From contig JAENZD010000001.1 of assembly GCA_016841445.1 (NCBI GenBank), positions 992,001 to 1,056,000 of the forward strand: 64,000 nt of DNA. The letters run 5' to 3'. The position numbers and the translations under genes were made by a program. The stretch is from Anaerolineaceae bacterium (lineage in GTDB: Bacteria > Chloroflexota > Anaerolineae > Anaerolineales > Anaerolineaceae). The notes under the pieces are model-generated. The model was not told where the DNA came from, ran no database searches, and saw only the letters and a list, made by a program, of their open reading frames with translations. Within the stretch, counting starts at the first letter, position 1. Each line of letters begins with the position of its first letter. Positions 25,662 to 34,715 of the stretch are shown here, piece after piece.

Positions 25662-27266
25662 TTGTCAACTCTCGCCCCCAATTTGACCCGAGGAACGAAA
25701 AAGAATAAAGGGAAATACTTATTTTTACAAATCCTCAAAGTAGCAATTTTAATCCTTGCTGATGCAGCGATTGGATGGTTTCTGAGCCAATTGATTTCCA
25801 ATGGTTTTTATCCATTTTCGATAGCGATATTCATCATTGCAGTTGCAGTTAATATTATCTTGCTGGTCAAAAAACTATTCCCTCTTCGCTGGGCTGTCAC
25901 TGGATTGGTGTTAATGGGATTGTTCACGATCTACCCGATCCTATTTACTGTTTGGGTATCATTTACGAATTATGGGGAAGGACATCTCGTTACGAAACAG
26001 CAAGCAATGGATCAAATACTCGCACGAAAATATCTTCCTGAAGAAGGTGCGGCATATGAATACACTGCTTTTAAGTCCGCTGATGGAGATTTTGCTCTTT
26101 GGCTGATCAACCCGGATGGCGATGGCTTTCTCGCAAAACCTGGTGAACCGCTATCCCAACTCCAGGAAGGTGAGGCAGGTGTTGGAACGATAAATGCTGA
26201 TGGGATTCCGGAGTCGATAGAAGGATATAAAAAGCTGAGTATATTTGAAGCACTTGCTGATCAAAATTTACCAGAGATTCAATTTGGAACAGCAGATGAG
26301 GCAATACAAATTAGGAAAGAAAAACCTGGAGAAGCAGCACAGCTTGTTCCCAAGTATGAATATGATCCTGATATGGACGTCGTGGTCGACTTGGAAACTG
26401 GTGTTGTGTACCAGAACCTGCGGGGTGATTTTGTTTCTTCATCAGGGCAGGAGCTTAAGCCCGGGTTCTCAGCGACAATTGGATTGACAAACTTCAAGCG
26501 GTTTTTCACAAGTCCTGCTTTACGGGGACCTTTACTGCGGATAGTGACCTGGAACTTCTCGTTTGCTATCTTAAGTCTTCTGCTGAATTTTGCGTTAGGT
26601 TTATTTATCGCTGTCCTTTATAATGAACCCGGTTTTCCATTAAAGAAACTTATCCAAACGCTGCTGATTATTCCTTATACTATTCCAGCTTTGCTCACGA
26701 TCCTGGTATGGCGAGGGATGCTAAACCCTGAAGTGGGTGTTATATCTGAAACATTGAAGGCTTTGTTTGGGTGGGCGCCAAGATGGTTTTCTGACCAATG
26801 GTGGGCAAAAGTAGCGATCCTGTTGATCAATTTATGGCTAAGTTACCCCTATTTTATGCTTGTTTGCAGCGGATCTTTGCAATCAATTTCTCATGACTAC
26901 TATGATGCTGCAGAGGTTGATGGTGCGAGTGGATGGCAGCGATTTTGGCACATTACGATGCCATTATTGCTTGTTGCGGTTGGGCCATTATTGATCTCTT
27001 CTTTTGTGTTCAACTTTAACAATTTTAATTTGATCTATATTTTCAACGGCGGTAATCCACCGATTGCCGGTTCTCCAACCCCAGCTGGCCATACGGACAT
27101 CCTGATCAGCTATGTCTACAACCTGGCTTACGCAGGACAAGAAGGCGGTATGGATTATGGTTTTGCAGCTGCCATTACGATTGTGATCTTTTTCATTGTC
27201 GGCACGATCACACTGCTCCAATTCCGATTTACAGGCATGTGGGAGGAAGTGAGTGAAAATGTCTAA
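25662..27266 (+). CDS. ABC sugar permease, MalF/GanP-like
   Basis: This 534-residue membrane component starts with TTG at 25662, behind a GGGAGGTG Shine-Dalgarno. Three hydrophobic segments lie in the first 110 residues. A periplasm-side loop of about 160 residues follows (roughly 110-268), like the P2 loop of MalF, and then the six-helix transport core. The EAA loop that docks the ATPase is EVDGASGWQRFWHITMPLL near residue 415. GanP of bacilli has a shorter loop. With the next gene it forms the heterodimeric channel. No ATPase gene accompanies it, so a shared MsmX/MalK-type ATPase elsewhere is expected. Confidence 0.88.
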   Translation: MSTLAPNLTRGTKKNKGKYLFLQILKVAILILADAAIGWFLSQLISNGFYPFSIAIFIIAVAVNIILLVKKLFPLRWAVTGLVLMGLFTIYPILFTVWVSFTNYGEGHLVTKQQAMDQILARKYLPEEGAAYEYTAFKSADGDFALWLINPDGDGFLAKPGEPLSQLQEGEAGVGTINADGIPESIEGYKKLSIFEALADQNLPEIQFGTADEAIQIRKEKPGEAAQLVPKYEYDPDMDVVVDLETGVVYQNLRGDFVSSSGQELKPGFSATIGLTNFKRFFTSPALRGPLLRIVTWNFSFAILSLLLNFALGLFIAVLYNEPGFPLKKLIQTLLIIPYTIPALLTILVWRGMLNPEVGVISETLKALFGWAPRWFSDQWWAKVAILLINLWLSYPYFMLVCSGSLQSISHDYYDAAEVDGASGWQRFWHITMPLLLVAVGPLLISSFVFNFNNFNLIYIFNGGNPPIAGSPTPAGHTDILISYVYNLAYAGQEGGMDYGFAAAITIVIFFIVGTITLLQFRFTGMWEEVSENV

Positions 27267-28149
27267 TAAACAAAAAAGAACTCAAAAACACGCATCAAAG
27301 AGTTTGAGCCGGAAAGCAAGCATAGGGTTTAGACTACTCATTGCATTGGTGCTCATCATTTTCGCTATTTTCCCGATTTTATGGGTTGTTTCTGCATCAT
27401 TCAACCCCACAGGTTCCTTAGCTACACAAAAATTAATACCCAGGAATCCTGGTTTGGGAAATTATCGGGAACTAATGGCAGGTGAATATCCATTTTGGCG
27501 CTGGTTTGGTAATTCAGTTTATATTTCAGCGATCTCTGCTGTTGGGTCACTTGCTATAACAACTGTTGCAGCCTACGGGTTCTCACGATTTCGCTACCGC
27601 GGTAGAAAAACAATGCTAAAAGCTATCTTCCTGATCCAGGTATTTCCAACACTGTTAGCGCTGGTGGCCACATTTTTGATGATTTCCCAGATTGGTGAGG
27701 TAATTCCTGCGCTCGGTTTAGGAACACATGCAGCATTAATCCTGATCTATCTCGGTGGGTCAATGGGTATCAACATCTGGTTGATGAAGGGTTATATTGA
27801 TACGATTCCAAGGGATATTGATGAATCTGCAATGGTAGAAGGGGCATCAAGCTGGAAGATTTTTACTAAGCTGATTTTACCCTTGCTCCGACCCATTTTG
27901 ATTGTAATTGCGATCATTAACTATATTGGCACATATGGTGAGTTCATTTTGGCAAGCCTTCTCTTGAAAGACGCTCAGAAGTATACACTGATGGTCGGAC
28001 TTCAACGATTTGCTGCTGCACAGATGGATCAACGATGGGGTGTATTTGCAGCGGGTGCATTAATTGGCGGTCTGCCTATTATGATCATTTACCTTATTCT
28101 TCAAGATCAGATTATTGGTGGACTAACGGTTGGCGCTGTCAAAGGTTAA
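27253..28149 (+). CDS. ABC sugar permease, MalG/GanQ-like
   Basis: This 298-residue protein has six membrane helices and the EAA motif MVEGASSWKIFTKLILPL near residue 195. The gene overlaps the end of the MalF-like gene. GTG at 27253 is six bases after GGAGG; the ATG at 27259 is an equally possible start, two residues later. It pairs with the MalF-like subunit to move oligosaccharides inward. The GH53 gene begins four bases after its stop, showing that the enzyme and the transporter are one operon. Confidence 0.88.
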   Translation: MKMSNKQKRTQKHASKSLSRKASIGFRLLIALVLIIFAIFPILWVVSASFNPTGSLATQKLIPRNPGLGNYRELMAGEYPFWRWFGNSVYISAISAVGSLAITTVAAYGFSRFRYRGRKTMLKAIFLIQVFPTLLALVATFLMISQIGEVIPALGLGTHAALILIYLGGSMGINIWLMKGYIDTIPRDIDESAMVEGASSWKIFTKLILPLLRPILIVIAIINYIGTYGEFILASLLLKDAQKYTLMVGLQRFAAAQMDQRWGVFAAGALIGGLPIMIIYLILQDQIIGGLTVGAVKG

Positions 28150-28152
28150 TGA

Positions 28153-29964
28153 ATGAAGAAAGATAAGAAGAAAATTTTTGCTTATGTTTTCCTGGGGTTG
28201 GTGATGATCTTATCGATCAGCTGCCAACCCCAGGCTGTTTCAGAGACAGCAACCAACAGTCCCACTCAAACTGTGCTCGAACCTGCGGCGACACTAACGC
28301 CAACTTTAGTTCCAACAATGATCGTTGAAGAAGTTGAATCTTTTTACTTTGGGGTTGACCTGTCTTATGTCAACGAAATGGATGACTGTGGGGGTGTTTA
28401 CAATGTGAACGGTGAACCGCAGGATGCCTTTGCCATTTTCAGCGATCATGGGGCAAATTTAGTTCGAGCGCGGTTATGGGTTAATCCCGATTGGACTGAT
28501 TATAGCACATTGGATGATGTCGCTCGAACTTTTGACCGTGCTCAAAAAGCCGGTATGCATACGCTATTGGCAATGCATTACTCAGACGATTGGGCGGACC
28601 CGGGGAAGCAGACAATTCCTGAATCCTGGGAGGACTATTCCGAAGAGAAATTACCAGACGTGGTGTATCAATACACATTTGATGTCATTAGTGAGCTTAA
28701 CGAGAAAGGCGTACTGCCTGATTTTGTGCAGGTTGGCAATGAAATCAACTCGGGTTTGATAAAGCGGCTTACTGTGGGACTGGATTGGCCCAGAGACGCA
28801 AAATTAATCAATACTGGCATTCAAGCAATCAGGGATTTTGAAAAAGAACACAATATAAGAGTGCAAATTGTTCTTCATGTTGCACAACCTGAAAATGCAG
28901 GCTGGTGGTTTAGAGAAGCATCGGCAAGCGGGGTCAATGATTTCGACGTGATTGGTCTTTCTTATTATCCCCAGTGGAGCAGTTTCAGGCCGGGTGATGT
29001 TGGCCCCCATGTAGCATACCTCAAGCAGGAATTTGACAAGGAAGTCATGATCGTGGAGACGGCTTATCCTTGGACGCTGGATCAGGTAAGCGAATCGGCT
29101 GACGCGATCCTGATTCAAGGCATCAGGGGCTATACCCTCACCATCGAAGGTCAGCGGCAGTTTATGATCGATTTAACCCAAAGCCTGATCAGCAACGGTG
29201 GTTTAGGCGTTGCATATTGGGAACCCGCGTGGATATCTACGGATTGTTATACACGATGGGGCCAGGGGTCCCATTGGGAAAATGCTACTTTTTTTGATTT
29301 TCTGAATAACAATGAACTCCATGCAGGTATTGATTTTCTTAACTTTGATTACATCTATCCGATTAGCGGTGTCGATGGGATTATCGATGAATCATATGGG
29401 TCGCCAATTCTTGTTGACGAATCTGGTGATAATTTTGACAGTGTTCCCCACCTGGATTTACTGGATCTCTTTTTAAAAAATGACGATGAATTTCTCAATT
29501 TAGGATTAACGATTGCAGGTGATATATTTACAAATCCATGGGGTGCCTACCTGGTCTACATTGACACGACCTATGATGACCGGGGAGCGAAAATTGATGT
29601 TGATAAGCGCCCAATCACCGTAGCAGCTCCCTATTTCCCTGAATATCGCCTGGACGTAGACTATTCGATTCTCAAAGGTACCGTCAGCGGATCGTATAAT
29701 CTATATTTTTGGGATGGAGAGGAATGGCAAACATTAGCATTTGTTGGTGGAGCGGGGGTTGTCAGTGGAGAACTTTCGACAGTAGAACTAAAATTTCAGA
29801 ACTCGATGCTGGGTAACGCTGAATTTATCAATGTTGCTGTTGTCAGTGTTGGTCGCGGCAGAGTACACTCGGCTGGAGATATTTTGGGAATCAATACTTC
29901 AATAACGGATTGGGAAGAAGCAGTGGTTTTGGATACATTTGTAAGATATGATATTTTTGAATAG
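28153..29964 (+). CDS. GH53 endo-beta-1,4-galactanase lipoprotein with C-terminal extra domain
   Basis: GH53 enzymes cut beta-1,4-galactan side chains of pectin. The 603-residue protein has a signal with lipobox-like ILSISC (Cys24), so it is probably tethered outside the cell. The catalytic domain spans about residues 55-400: FYFGVDLSYVNEMDD, ANLVRARLWVNP, the acid/base Glu197 in QVGNEI and the nucleophile Glu302 in MIVETAYPW. The last 190 residues (from about 415) form a beta-rich module with SYGSPILVDESGD and GAYLVYIDTTYDDRGAKIDV. It is not part of the GH53 fold and may bind substrate. It is the last gene of the operon and supplies galacto-oligosaccharides to the transporter upstream. Confidence 0.9.
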   Translation: MKKDKKKIFAYVFLGLVMILSISCQPQAVSETATNSPTQTVLEPAATLTPTLVPTMIVEEVESFYFGVDLSYVNEMDDCGGVYNVNGEPQDAFAIFSDHGANLVRARLWVNPDWTDYSTLDDVARTFDRAQKAGMHTLLAMHYSDDWADPGKQTIPESWEDYSEEKLPDVVYQYTFDVISELNEKGVLPDFVQVGNEINSGLIKRLTVGLDWPRDAKLINTGIQAIRDFEKEHNIRVQIVLHVAQPENAGWWFREASASGVNDFDVIGLSYYPQWSSFRPGDVGPHVAYLKQEFDKEVMIVETAYPWTLDQVSESADAILIQGIRGYTLTIEGQRQFMIDLTQSLISNGGLGVAYWEPAWISTDCYTRWGQGSHWENATFFDFLNNNELHAGIDFLNFDYIYPISGVDGIIDESYGSPILVDESGDNFDSVPHLDLLDLFLKNDDEFLNLGLTIAGDIFTNPWGAYLVYIDTTYDDRGAKIDVDKRPITVAAPYFPEYRLDVDYSILKGTVSGSYNLYFWDGEEWQTLAFVGGAGVVSGELSTVELKFQNSMLGNAEFINVAVVSVGRGRVHSAGDILGINTSITDWEEAVVLDTFVRYDIFE

Positions 29965-30020
29965 AGGAGATTGAAAATTACCTGAACACCTGCTTTTCCT
30001 AAACGAGAAATTTGATTTGG

Positions 30021-30048
30021 ACCGCACCCAAAATCTGGGTGCGGTTTT
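30021..30048 (+). terminator. Strong terminator after the GH53 gene
   Basis: ACCGCACCCA at 30021-30030 pairs perfectly with TGGGTGCGGT at 30036-30045 and is followed by TTT. It separates the galactan operon from the convergent GH31 gene and could work in both directions. Confidence 0.85.
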
Positions 30049-30056
30049 GTCTATTT

Positions 30057-32540
30057 TTATAAATGTAAAATTTTATTTACGAGCGATTGATAGGCAGTAT
30101 CAGGATCATCTGAGATCTTTAACCTTTGTTTTCCCATCAAGGTCTCTGCCAGTGCCAGTAAGTGAGAATGTTTCATCCGGTCTGCGTACGGAACCAACAG
30201 AAGGGGATTTAGCACCAGATCATTCAACTGGATGGCCAGCTGTTGCTTGGTATAGGAATTCAATTTGAACACCTTTAGCATTGTGTTGATGTTGTCATAT
30301 CGGAGATCTTTCCGATAAAAGCCTGGTTCGCTGGCAATAATTTCGATGGATAATTCTGAAGACGACGCGTAAGGAAGATTCTTGACCACAAGTTGGTGTT
30401 TGTCCTTGTTGTATTCATAGGATCCAGAGAATTCATGGCCGTCAACTTCTGTTTTTAGGGATTCCGGTGGGAGAAGAGCGTGGAAAATAACACTGCAGGT
30501 GCGTTCAGGGGGCAGGAAAGAGGAATCACCTGAAATGGGTCTTATAAGAAATTGCGTTTTGTTTTCATGCTGGATCTGACTCATTTCCCTCGTGGCATAG
30601 ATTCCATGCTTATAATCGTTTGTCTCGCCATCATCCTCATAGAATTGATAGGTGTTGTCTGCGCCAGGGAAAACATGGATTGTTAACGACTTGGGCAAAT
30701 CTACGCTATTTGTCCCAGTTGATGCAGCAAGCGGGACTATTGCGCCTGCTTTTGCGAAAACCGGAATTTGATCTAATCCTCCATAAAAGGCATACCAGCC
30801 ACCGCCCTCATAATACTCACCAATTGTGAAATCGAACCAGTCTCCCTCCGGCAGCCAAATGACCTGACGGCTCAAGCGCGTTTCCGGATCGCGAGGGGTT
30901 GTGAATGGACAGGCAATTAGCTCACTGCCAAAGGTGTATTCATTTGGATACTGGTAGGCATCAATTTCATCAGGATGGATGTGATACATCGGACGAATAG
31001 GCAAAATGCCATTTTTATAATTCTGCCATGCAGCCGTATAAATGTATGGAATAAGAGCGTGACGAAGTTGGAACGCCGCAGAAGCATATGCTTCTGTTTG
31101 GGCATCAAAACCCCAGGGACGTCTTTCATGGTAGGGATTGTTTGTTGAGTGGACCCTGAGGATGGGACTGAAAACACCATACTGAACCCACCGCAGATAG
31201 AGCTCTGCTTCCTCAATCCCGCCCATATGACCACCGATATCGTGACTCCACCATCCGTATCCCACATTGGCTGCTGTCGCTGTGAAATAGGGCAGGAACT
31301 GAAGCATTTCCCATGTCACCATCGTATCACCTGAAAATCCTATCGGGTAGCGGTGACTGCCTAATCCGGCGTACCGTGAAAAAATGAAAGGACGCTTTTC
31401 CCCATTACGGGCGATGTCATAAAAATGAAGATGGTTCAACCAGTACAGAGGATCTAATGCTTCAATCTCTGTTTTAGTTCCCTGCTGCCAGTCAATCCAC
31501 CAAAAATCGACTCCCATCTCTTCAAGTGGATGGTGGAGGATATTGAAATAAGCATCAGAAAAATCAGGATCAGAGATTTGGAAGGGGACTGGCTCTTCTG
31601 ATAATGGATCCATATTTAATTGTTCAGCCATGGCTTTATACTGCATTTCATGTGGATAGACACCGGCTGCAGGATGCAAATTGAGCGCTTTTTTCAATCC
31701 CCTATTATTTAATTCGTCAAGGAATTTCTTTGGCTCAGGAAACATTTTCGGGTTCCAGGTGTACCCGGTCCATCCTGAGCTTTCGTTGCCTGTTTCCACA
31801 ATATGCCAGTCCATATCTATAATACAGACCGATAATGGCACCTGGCGCTCAGAAAAATCATCCATTAGAGCAATTAATTCCTCCTGGGTATAAGGCCAGT
31901 AGCGGCTCCACCAGTTTCCCAATGTAAATCGGGGGAGGAGGGGAACCTGCCCCGATATCTTTTGGAAATCCTGAACACAGGCGGTGAAATCCCTTCCGTA
32001 CCCAAAGAAGTACAGGTCTTTTGCTGCAGGGTGGGCATTACGCGGTACCAACCAACCATCTTCTCTGAATACCAGCGAATGGCTGTCATCCACAACAGAC
32101 CAACCTGTGCTTGAGACCAGTCCTGGATCGAGGGAAATCGCTCCGTTGACATTGTCAAGGGTACGAACTGTGCCACCCAGGTTGGTATTGTTCTCTTGTC
32201 CATAATGCCAAATAAAACCTGATTTTTTCAATTGAATTTGAAGGTCATGAAAGGAATGCACAGACCTTTCGACATCACAAGTCAGGTTCAGATGTGAAGT
32301 TTGGATAGTAACTTTGTCTTTTGTTTCAGACTTCGTATAGCTGACCGCTGCTTGCTTGCGATACCAAAATACCTGTGACGCTCTGTCCTCAAAATTCTCA
32401 GTTGGATTGAATTCCATCCGGATCAACCTGGGGGTTAGAACAGTGAACCGCAGGGGGCCAACCTGGATGATCGAATCGTGATTAGCTTTTGGGGTGAAAT
32501 CGGTGTAGAGGGATAATGACATATGACCTCGAGATTTCAT
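30057..32540 (-). CDS. Glycoside hydrolase family 31 enzyme, probable alpha-glucosidase
   Basis: The 827-residue protein has an N-terminal beta-sandwich (IIQVGPLRFTVLTPRLIRMEF), a catalytic barrel starting near residue 195 (GNWWSRYWPYTQEEL, VCIIDMDWH), and C-terminal beta domains. The nucleophile is probably the Asp at about 347 in WWIDWQQG; the acid/base is the Asp near 404 in GFSGDTMVTW. The last 100 residues look helical and are not typical of the family. No signal peptide is seen, so it is cytoplasmic. It is divergent from the alpha-glucoside transporter genes, which supports an alpha-glucosidase, though alpha-xylosidase or transglucosylase activity cannot be excluded. A second ATG at 32522 follows GAGGT and could be the true start. 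Confidence 0.85.
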   Translation of the reverse strand: MKSRGHMSLSLYTDFTPKANHDSIIQVGPLRFTVLTPRLIRMEFNPTENFEDRASQVFWYRKQAAVSYTKSETKDKVTIQTSHLNLTCDVERSVHSFHDLQIQLKKSGFIWHYGQENNTNLGGTVRTLDNVNGAISLDPGLVSSTGWSVVDDSHSLVFREDGWLVPRNAHPAAKDLYFFGYGRDFTACVQDFQKISGQVPLLPRFTLGNWWSRYWPYTQEELIALMDDFSERQVPLSVCIIDMDWHIVETGNESSGWTGYTWNPKMFPEPKKFLDELNNRGLKKALNLHPAAGVYPHEMQYKAMAEQLNMDPLSEEPVPFQISDPDFSDAYFNILHHPLEEMGVDFWWIDWQQGTKTEIEALDPLYWLNHLHFYDIARNGEKRPFIFSRYAGLGSHRYPIGFSGDTMVTWEMLQFLPYFTATAANVGYGWWSHDIGGHMGGIEEAELYLRWVQYGVFSPILRVHSTNNPYHERRPWGFDAQTEAYASAAFQLRHALIPYIYTAAWQNYKNGILPIRPMYHIHPDEIDAYQYPNEYTFGSELIACPFTTPRDPETRLSRQVIWLPEGDWFDFTIGEYYEGGGWYAFYGGLDQIPVFAKAGAIVPLAASTGTNSVDLPKSLTIHVFPGADNTYQFYEDDGETNDYKHGIYATREMSQIQHENKTQFLIRPISGDSSFLPPERTCSVIFHALLPPESLKTEVDGHEFSGSYEYNKDKHQLVVKNLPYASSSELSIEIIASEPGFYRKDLRYDNINTMLKVFKLNSYTKQQLAIQLNDLVLNPLLLVPYADRMKHSHLLALAETLMGKQRLKISDDPDTAYQSLVNKILHL

Positions 32541-32807
32541 TGTATCTATAAACTTTACTCTTATTTTATCAGGAAGAATGAACTTTTTTCCTCTTCTGAA
32601 GGAGAAACCTATTAAAAAAAGGAAAGTAAATATAATTTAGTGTGGTGATTTAAATTTCATAGAAAACTGAAACACATTTGAGAGAGGGTATCATTAAGGG
32701 TAATCATAGAGGGCAACTTATATTAATAGAGCTTTAACAAAAAATGAAAGGATTCATTGAATAGCGTAATGAATTGTGAATAATTTTGCATAATAACAAA
32801 AAGCCGT

Positions 32808-32837
32808 TTGACAATTAGTATTCGTGTGAATTATAAT
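32808..32837 (+). promoter_or_regulatory. Upstream promoter P1 of the alpha-glucoside operon
   Basis: TTGACA (32808-32813) and TATAAT (32832-32837) are separated by 18 bases. Both hexamers are perfect, so this should be a strong promoter. It lies 38 bases upstream of a second promoter. Confidence 0.75.
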
Positions 32838-32845
32838 TATTTTTG

Positions 32846-32874
32846 TTGATAGTTTCTAGAATTTATTGTATAAT
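32846..32874 (+). promoter_or_regulatory. Downstream promoter P2 of the alpha-glucoside operon
   Basis: TTGATA (32846-32851) and TATAAT (32869-32874) have the ideal 17-base spacing. The expected start site falls inside the palindromic operator that follows. The leader to the aglE-like start would be about 210 bases. Confidence 0.75.
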
Positions 32875-32875
32875 A

Positions 32876-32899
32876 TTTTATGGAAGTGCTTCCATAAAA
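32876..32899 (+). promoter_or_regulatory. LacI/GalR-type palindromic operator
   Basis: An 11-base arm, TTTTATGGAAG, is perfectly mirrored around a central TG by CTTCCATAAAA. The core TGGAAGTGCTTCCA is close to sites bound by LacI-family repressors of sugar genes. It begins one base after the -10 of P2, so binding would block initiation at P2 and elongation from P1. No LacI-family gene is present in the window. Confidence 0.75.
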
Positions 32900-33000
32900 G
32901 CAGTTTTATTAATAGATTGATAAAAGATTATTAAATTATGATTTCTGATAATTGTATTGATGATGATCAGCTTGACTTTAAAACGGTAGCTTAAAAGGAG

Positions 33001-33093
33001 GTGAAGTTATCGAAGGATGTGCAGACAAGAAACAAATTTAGTTCCTTATTTAACTCTCTATACACAATCTCGGAGGAGAAAAATTTAAAATGA
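33001..33093 (+). other. Possible 30-codon leader frame ahead of the aglE-like gene
   Basis: The leader has a very strong Shine-Dalgarno-like AAAAGGAGGTGA at 32994-33005 with no well-placed start. A frame opening at GTG 33001 runs 30 codons, and its TGA overlaps the ATG of the binding protein (ATGA), an arrangement seen in coupled translation. The Shine-Dalgarno abuts this GTG too closely for efficient use. A second frame from ATG 33017 has 23 codons. I have no homology support. Confidence 0.2.
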
Positions 33094-34541
33094 AAAAGAA
33101 ACTATTATTACTTTCTGTATTGGTGATCTTCTCGTTGGTTCTTGGAGCCTGCGCGCCAAAAGAAACCGAACCAGTTGTTGAAGAGACCGAAGAAATGGTC
33201 GAAGAAACTGAAGAAATGGTGGAAGAAACAGAAGAAGTTGTTGTGGAAGAAACAGAGGAAGTTGTTGTTGAAGAGACAGAAGAAGTGATTGAAGCACTTC
33301 CACAAGGACAAGAACTCGCGAATGCTTATGCTGGGATGTATGATGGCACAGTTGTTACCATGGCTGGGCCTTTTACGGACCAGGATGAAGTGATCTTCAA
33401 TGATTCTATTGCACCATTTGAGGAAGCGACTGGTATTGATATCCAATATGAAGGCTCGAAGGAATTCGAAGCGAACATCAACATCCGTCTTGACGGTGGC
33501 GATAGGCCAGATATTGTTGACTATCCCCAACCTGGTCTTCTCTTGTATGCTGTTGAAAAAGGGTATGCCATTGATATGAATACCTTGATAAATCCTGATT
33601 GGATCAAGGAGAACTACAGTGAAGGCTTACAGAAATTAGCCACGATGGAAGGCCCTGATGGGCCCATTGCTGCTGGTATTTGGGCACGGGCAAATGGTAA
33701 ATCCTTTGTATTCTATCCAAAAGCAAAATTTGAAGAATATGGTTATGTTGTTCCAACCACCTGGGAAGAAATGATGGATTTGACAGCGGAAATTGCTGCG
33801 GATGGTGACACTCCCTGGTGCATTGGTATTGAATCCGGTGCCGCCACTGGCTGGACCATGACCGACTGGATTGAGGATGTTCTATTACGCGTTGCGCCAC
33901 CAGAGGATTACGATGCCTGGATTACAGGTGATCTTCCCTTTGATTCACCACAGGTCAACTTAGCGCTGGATTATATTGAAGAGATCTGGTTCAATGACGA
34001 TTATGTCTATGGCGGTCGTGGGGCTATCCCAACGATTTCGTTTGGTGATGCTCCATTACCTATGTTTGAAGATCCGCCGCAATGCTGGTTCAATCGTCAG
34101 GGTAACTTTGTGACCTCATTCTTCCCAGAAGAATTGGTTGCTGGTGTGGATTATGACTTCTTCTACTTCCCACCAATAGATGAGGAATATGGAAAGCCTG
34201 TGTTGGGTGCTGGTGATATTTATGGTGTATTTGCTGACCGCCCAGAAGTTCGTGCTGTGATCCAATACTTCTCAACAGGTGAATCCTTAAAACTTTGGGT
34301 TGAGCAAGGTGGCGCAATTCTGACTCATAATGATGCGAGCTTAGACTGGTATTCAGACCCTGTCACACGCGGTGTTGCCGAAACCCTGCGTAACGCAACC
34401 ACCTTCCGTTTTGATGCTTCGGATCTGATGCCCGGTTCAGTAGGTGCTGGGACATTCTGGAAGTATATGACAGATTACGTCAGCGGAACAATCACACGAG
34501 AAGAGGCTTTGCAACAAATTGATGCTTCATGGCCTGAGTAG
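33090..34541 (+). CDS. Alpha-glucoside-type ABC solute-binding lipoprotein (AglE-like)
   Basis: This 483-residue lipoprotein has a signal ending LGAC (Cys21). Residues 25-67 are an acidic tether of VEETEE-like repeats. A binding domain follows, with VVTMAGPFTDQDEVIFND, FEANINIRLDGGDRPDIV, and W and Y-rich stretches further on. The VTMAGPFTD-type start and the two permeases that follow match the AglEFG alpha-glucoside group of CUT1 transporters (sucrose, trehalose, maltose and related sugars). The start ATG at 33090 has GGAGGAG 11 bases upstream, slightly far. The gene is preceded by tandem promoters with a LacI-type operator. The exact sugar is not determined. Confidence 0.82.
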   Translation: MKKKLLLLSVLVIFSLVLGACAPKETEPVVEETEEMVEETEEMVEETEEVVVEETEEVVVEETEEVIEALPQGQELANAYAGMYDGTVVTMAGPFTDQDEVIFNDSIAPFEEATGIDIQYEGSKEFEANINIRLDGGDRPDIVDYPQPGLLLYAVEKGYAIDMNTLINPDWIKENYSEGLQKLATMEGPDGPIAAGIWARANGKSFVFYPKAKFEEYGYVVPTTWEEMMDLTAEIAADGDTPWCIGIESGAATGWTMTDWIEDVLLRVAPPEDYDAWITGDLPFDSPQVNLALDYIEEIWFNDDYVYGGRGAIPTISFGDAPLPMFEDPPQCWFNRQGNFVTSFFPEELVAGVDYDFFYFPPIDEEYGKPVLGAGDIYGVFADRPEVRAVIQYFSTGESLKLWVEQGGAILTHNDASLDWYSDPVTRGVAETLRNATTFRFDASDLMPGSVGAGTFWKYMTDYVSGTITREEALQQIDASWPE

Positions 34542-34654
34542 TAAATTGGCATTTGCTCTAGCCTAATAAAAATAGCAATATCTTGTTCTATTTTTCCTGA
34601 TCAATTTTAGCGGGAAAGTATAGGAAAGAAGAGGTTGCTAATCTGTAAAAAGGG

Positions 34655-34690
34655 TGACGGGCAGGGCTATTCAAAACCTGCCCGTCATTC
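34655..34690 (+). terminator. Hairpin between AglE-like and AglF-like genes
   Basis: TGACGGGCAGG at 34655-34665 pairs perfectly with CCTGCCCGTCA at 34677-34687, followed by a weak T-rich stretch. As in the galactan operon, it sits between the binding protein and the first permease. It should lower permease expression or protect the upstream mRNA. Confidence 0.68.
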
Positions 34691-34715
34691 AATCTTGTTT
34701 AAGTTGGAGGTGACA

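Noticed and set aside
33108-33530. Phe-rich minus-strand frame opposite the AglE-like gene
   Set aside because: It is the complement of Glu-rich repeat codons in a real gene; the Phe run is an artefact.
34635-34715. Upstream ATG extending the AglF-like protein by 27 residues
   Set aside because: It precedes and spans the intergenic hairpin and has no ribosome site, while ATG 34716 has an excellent one.
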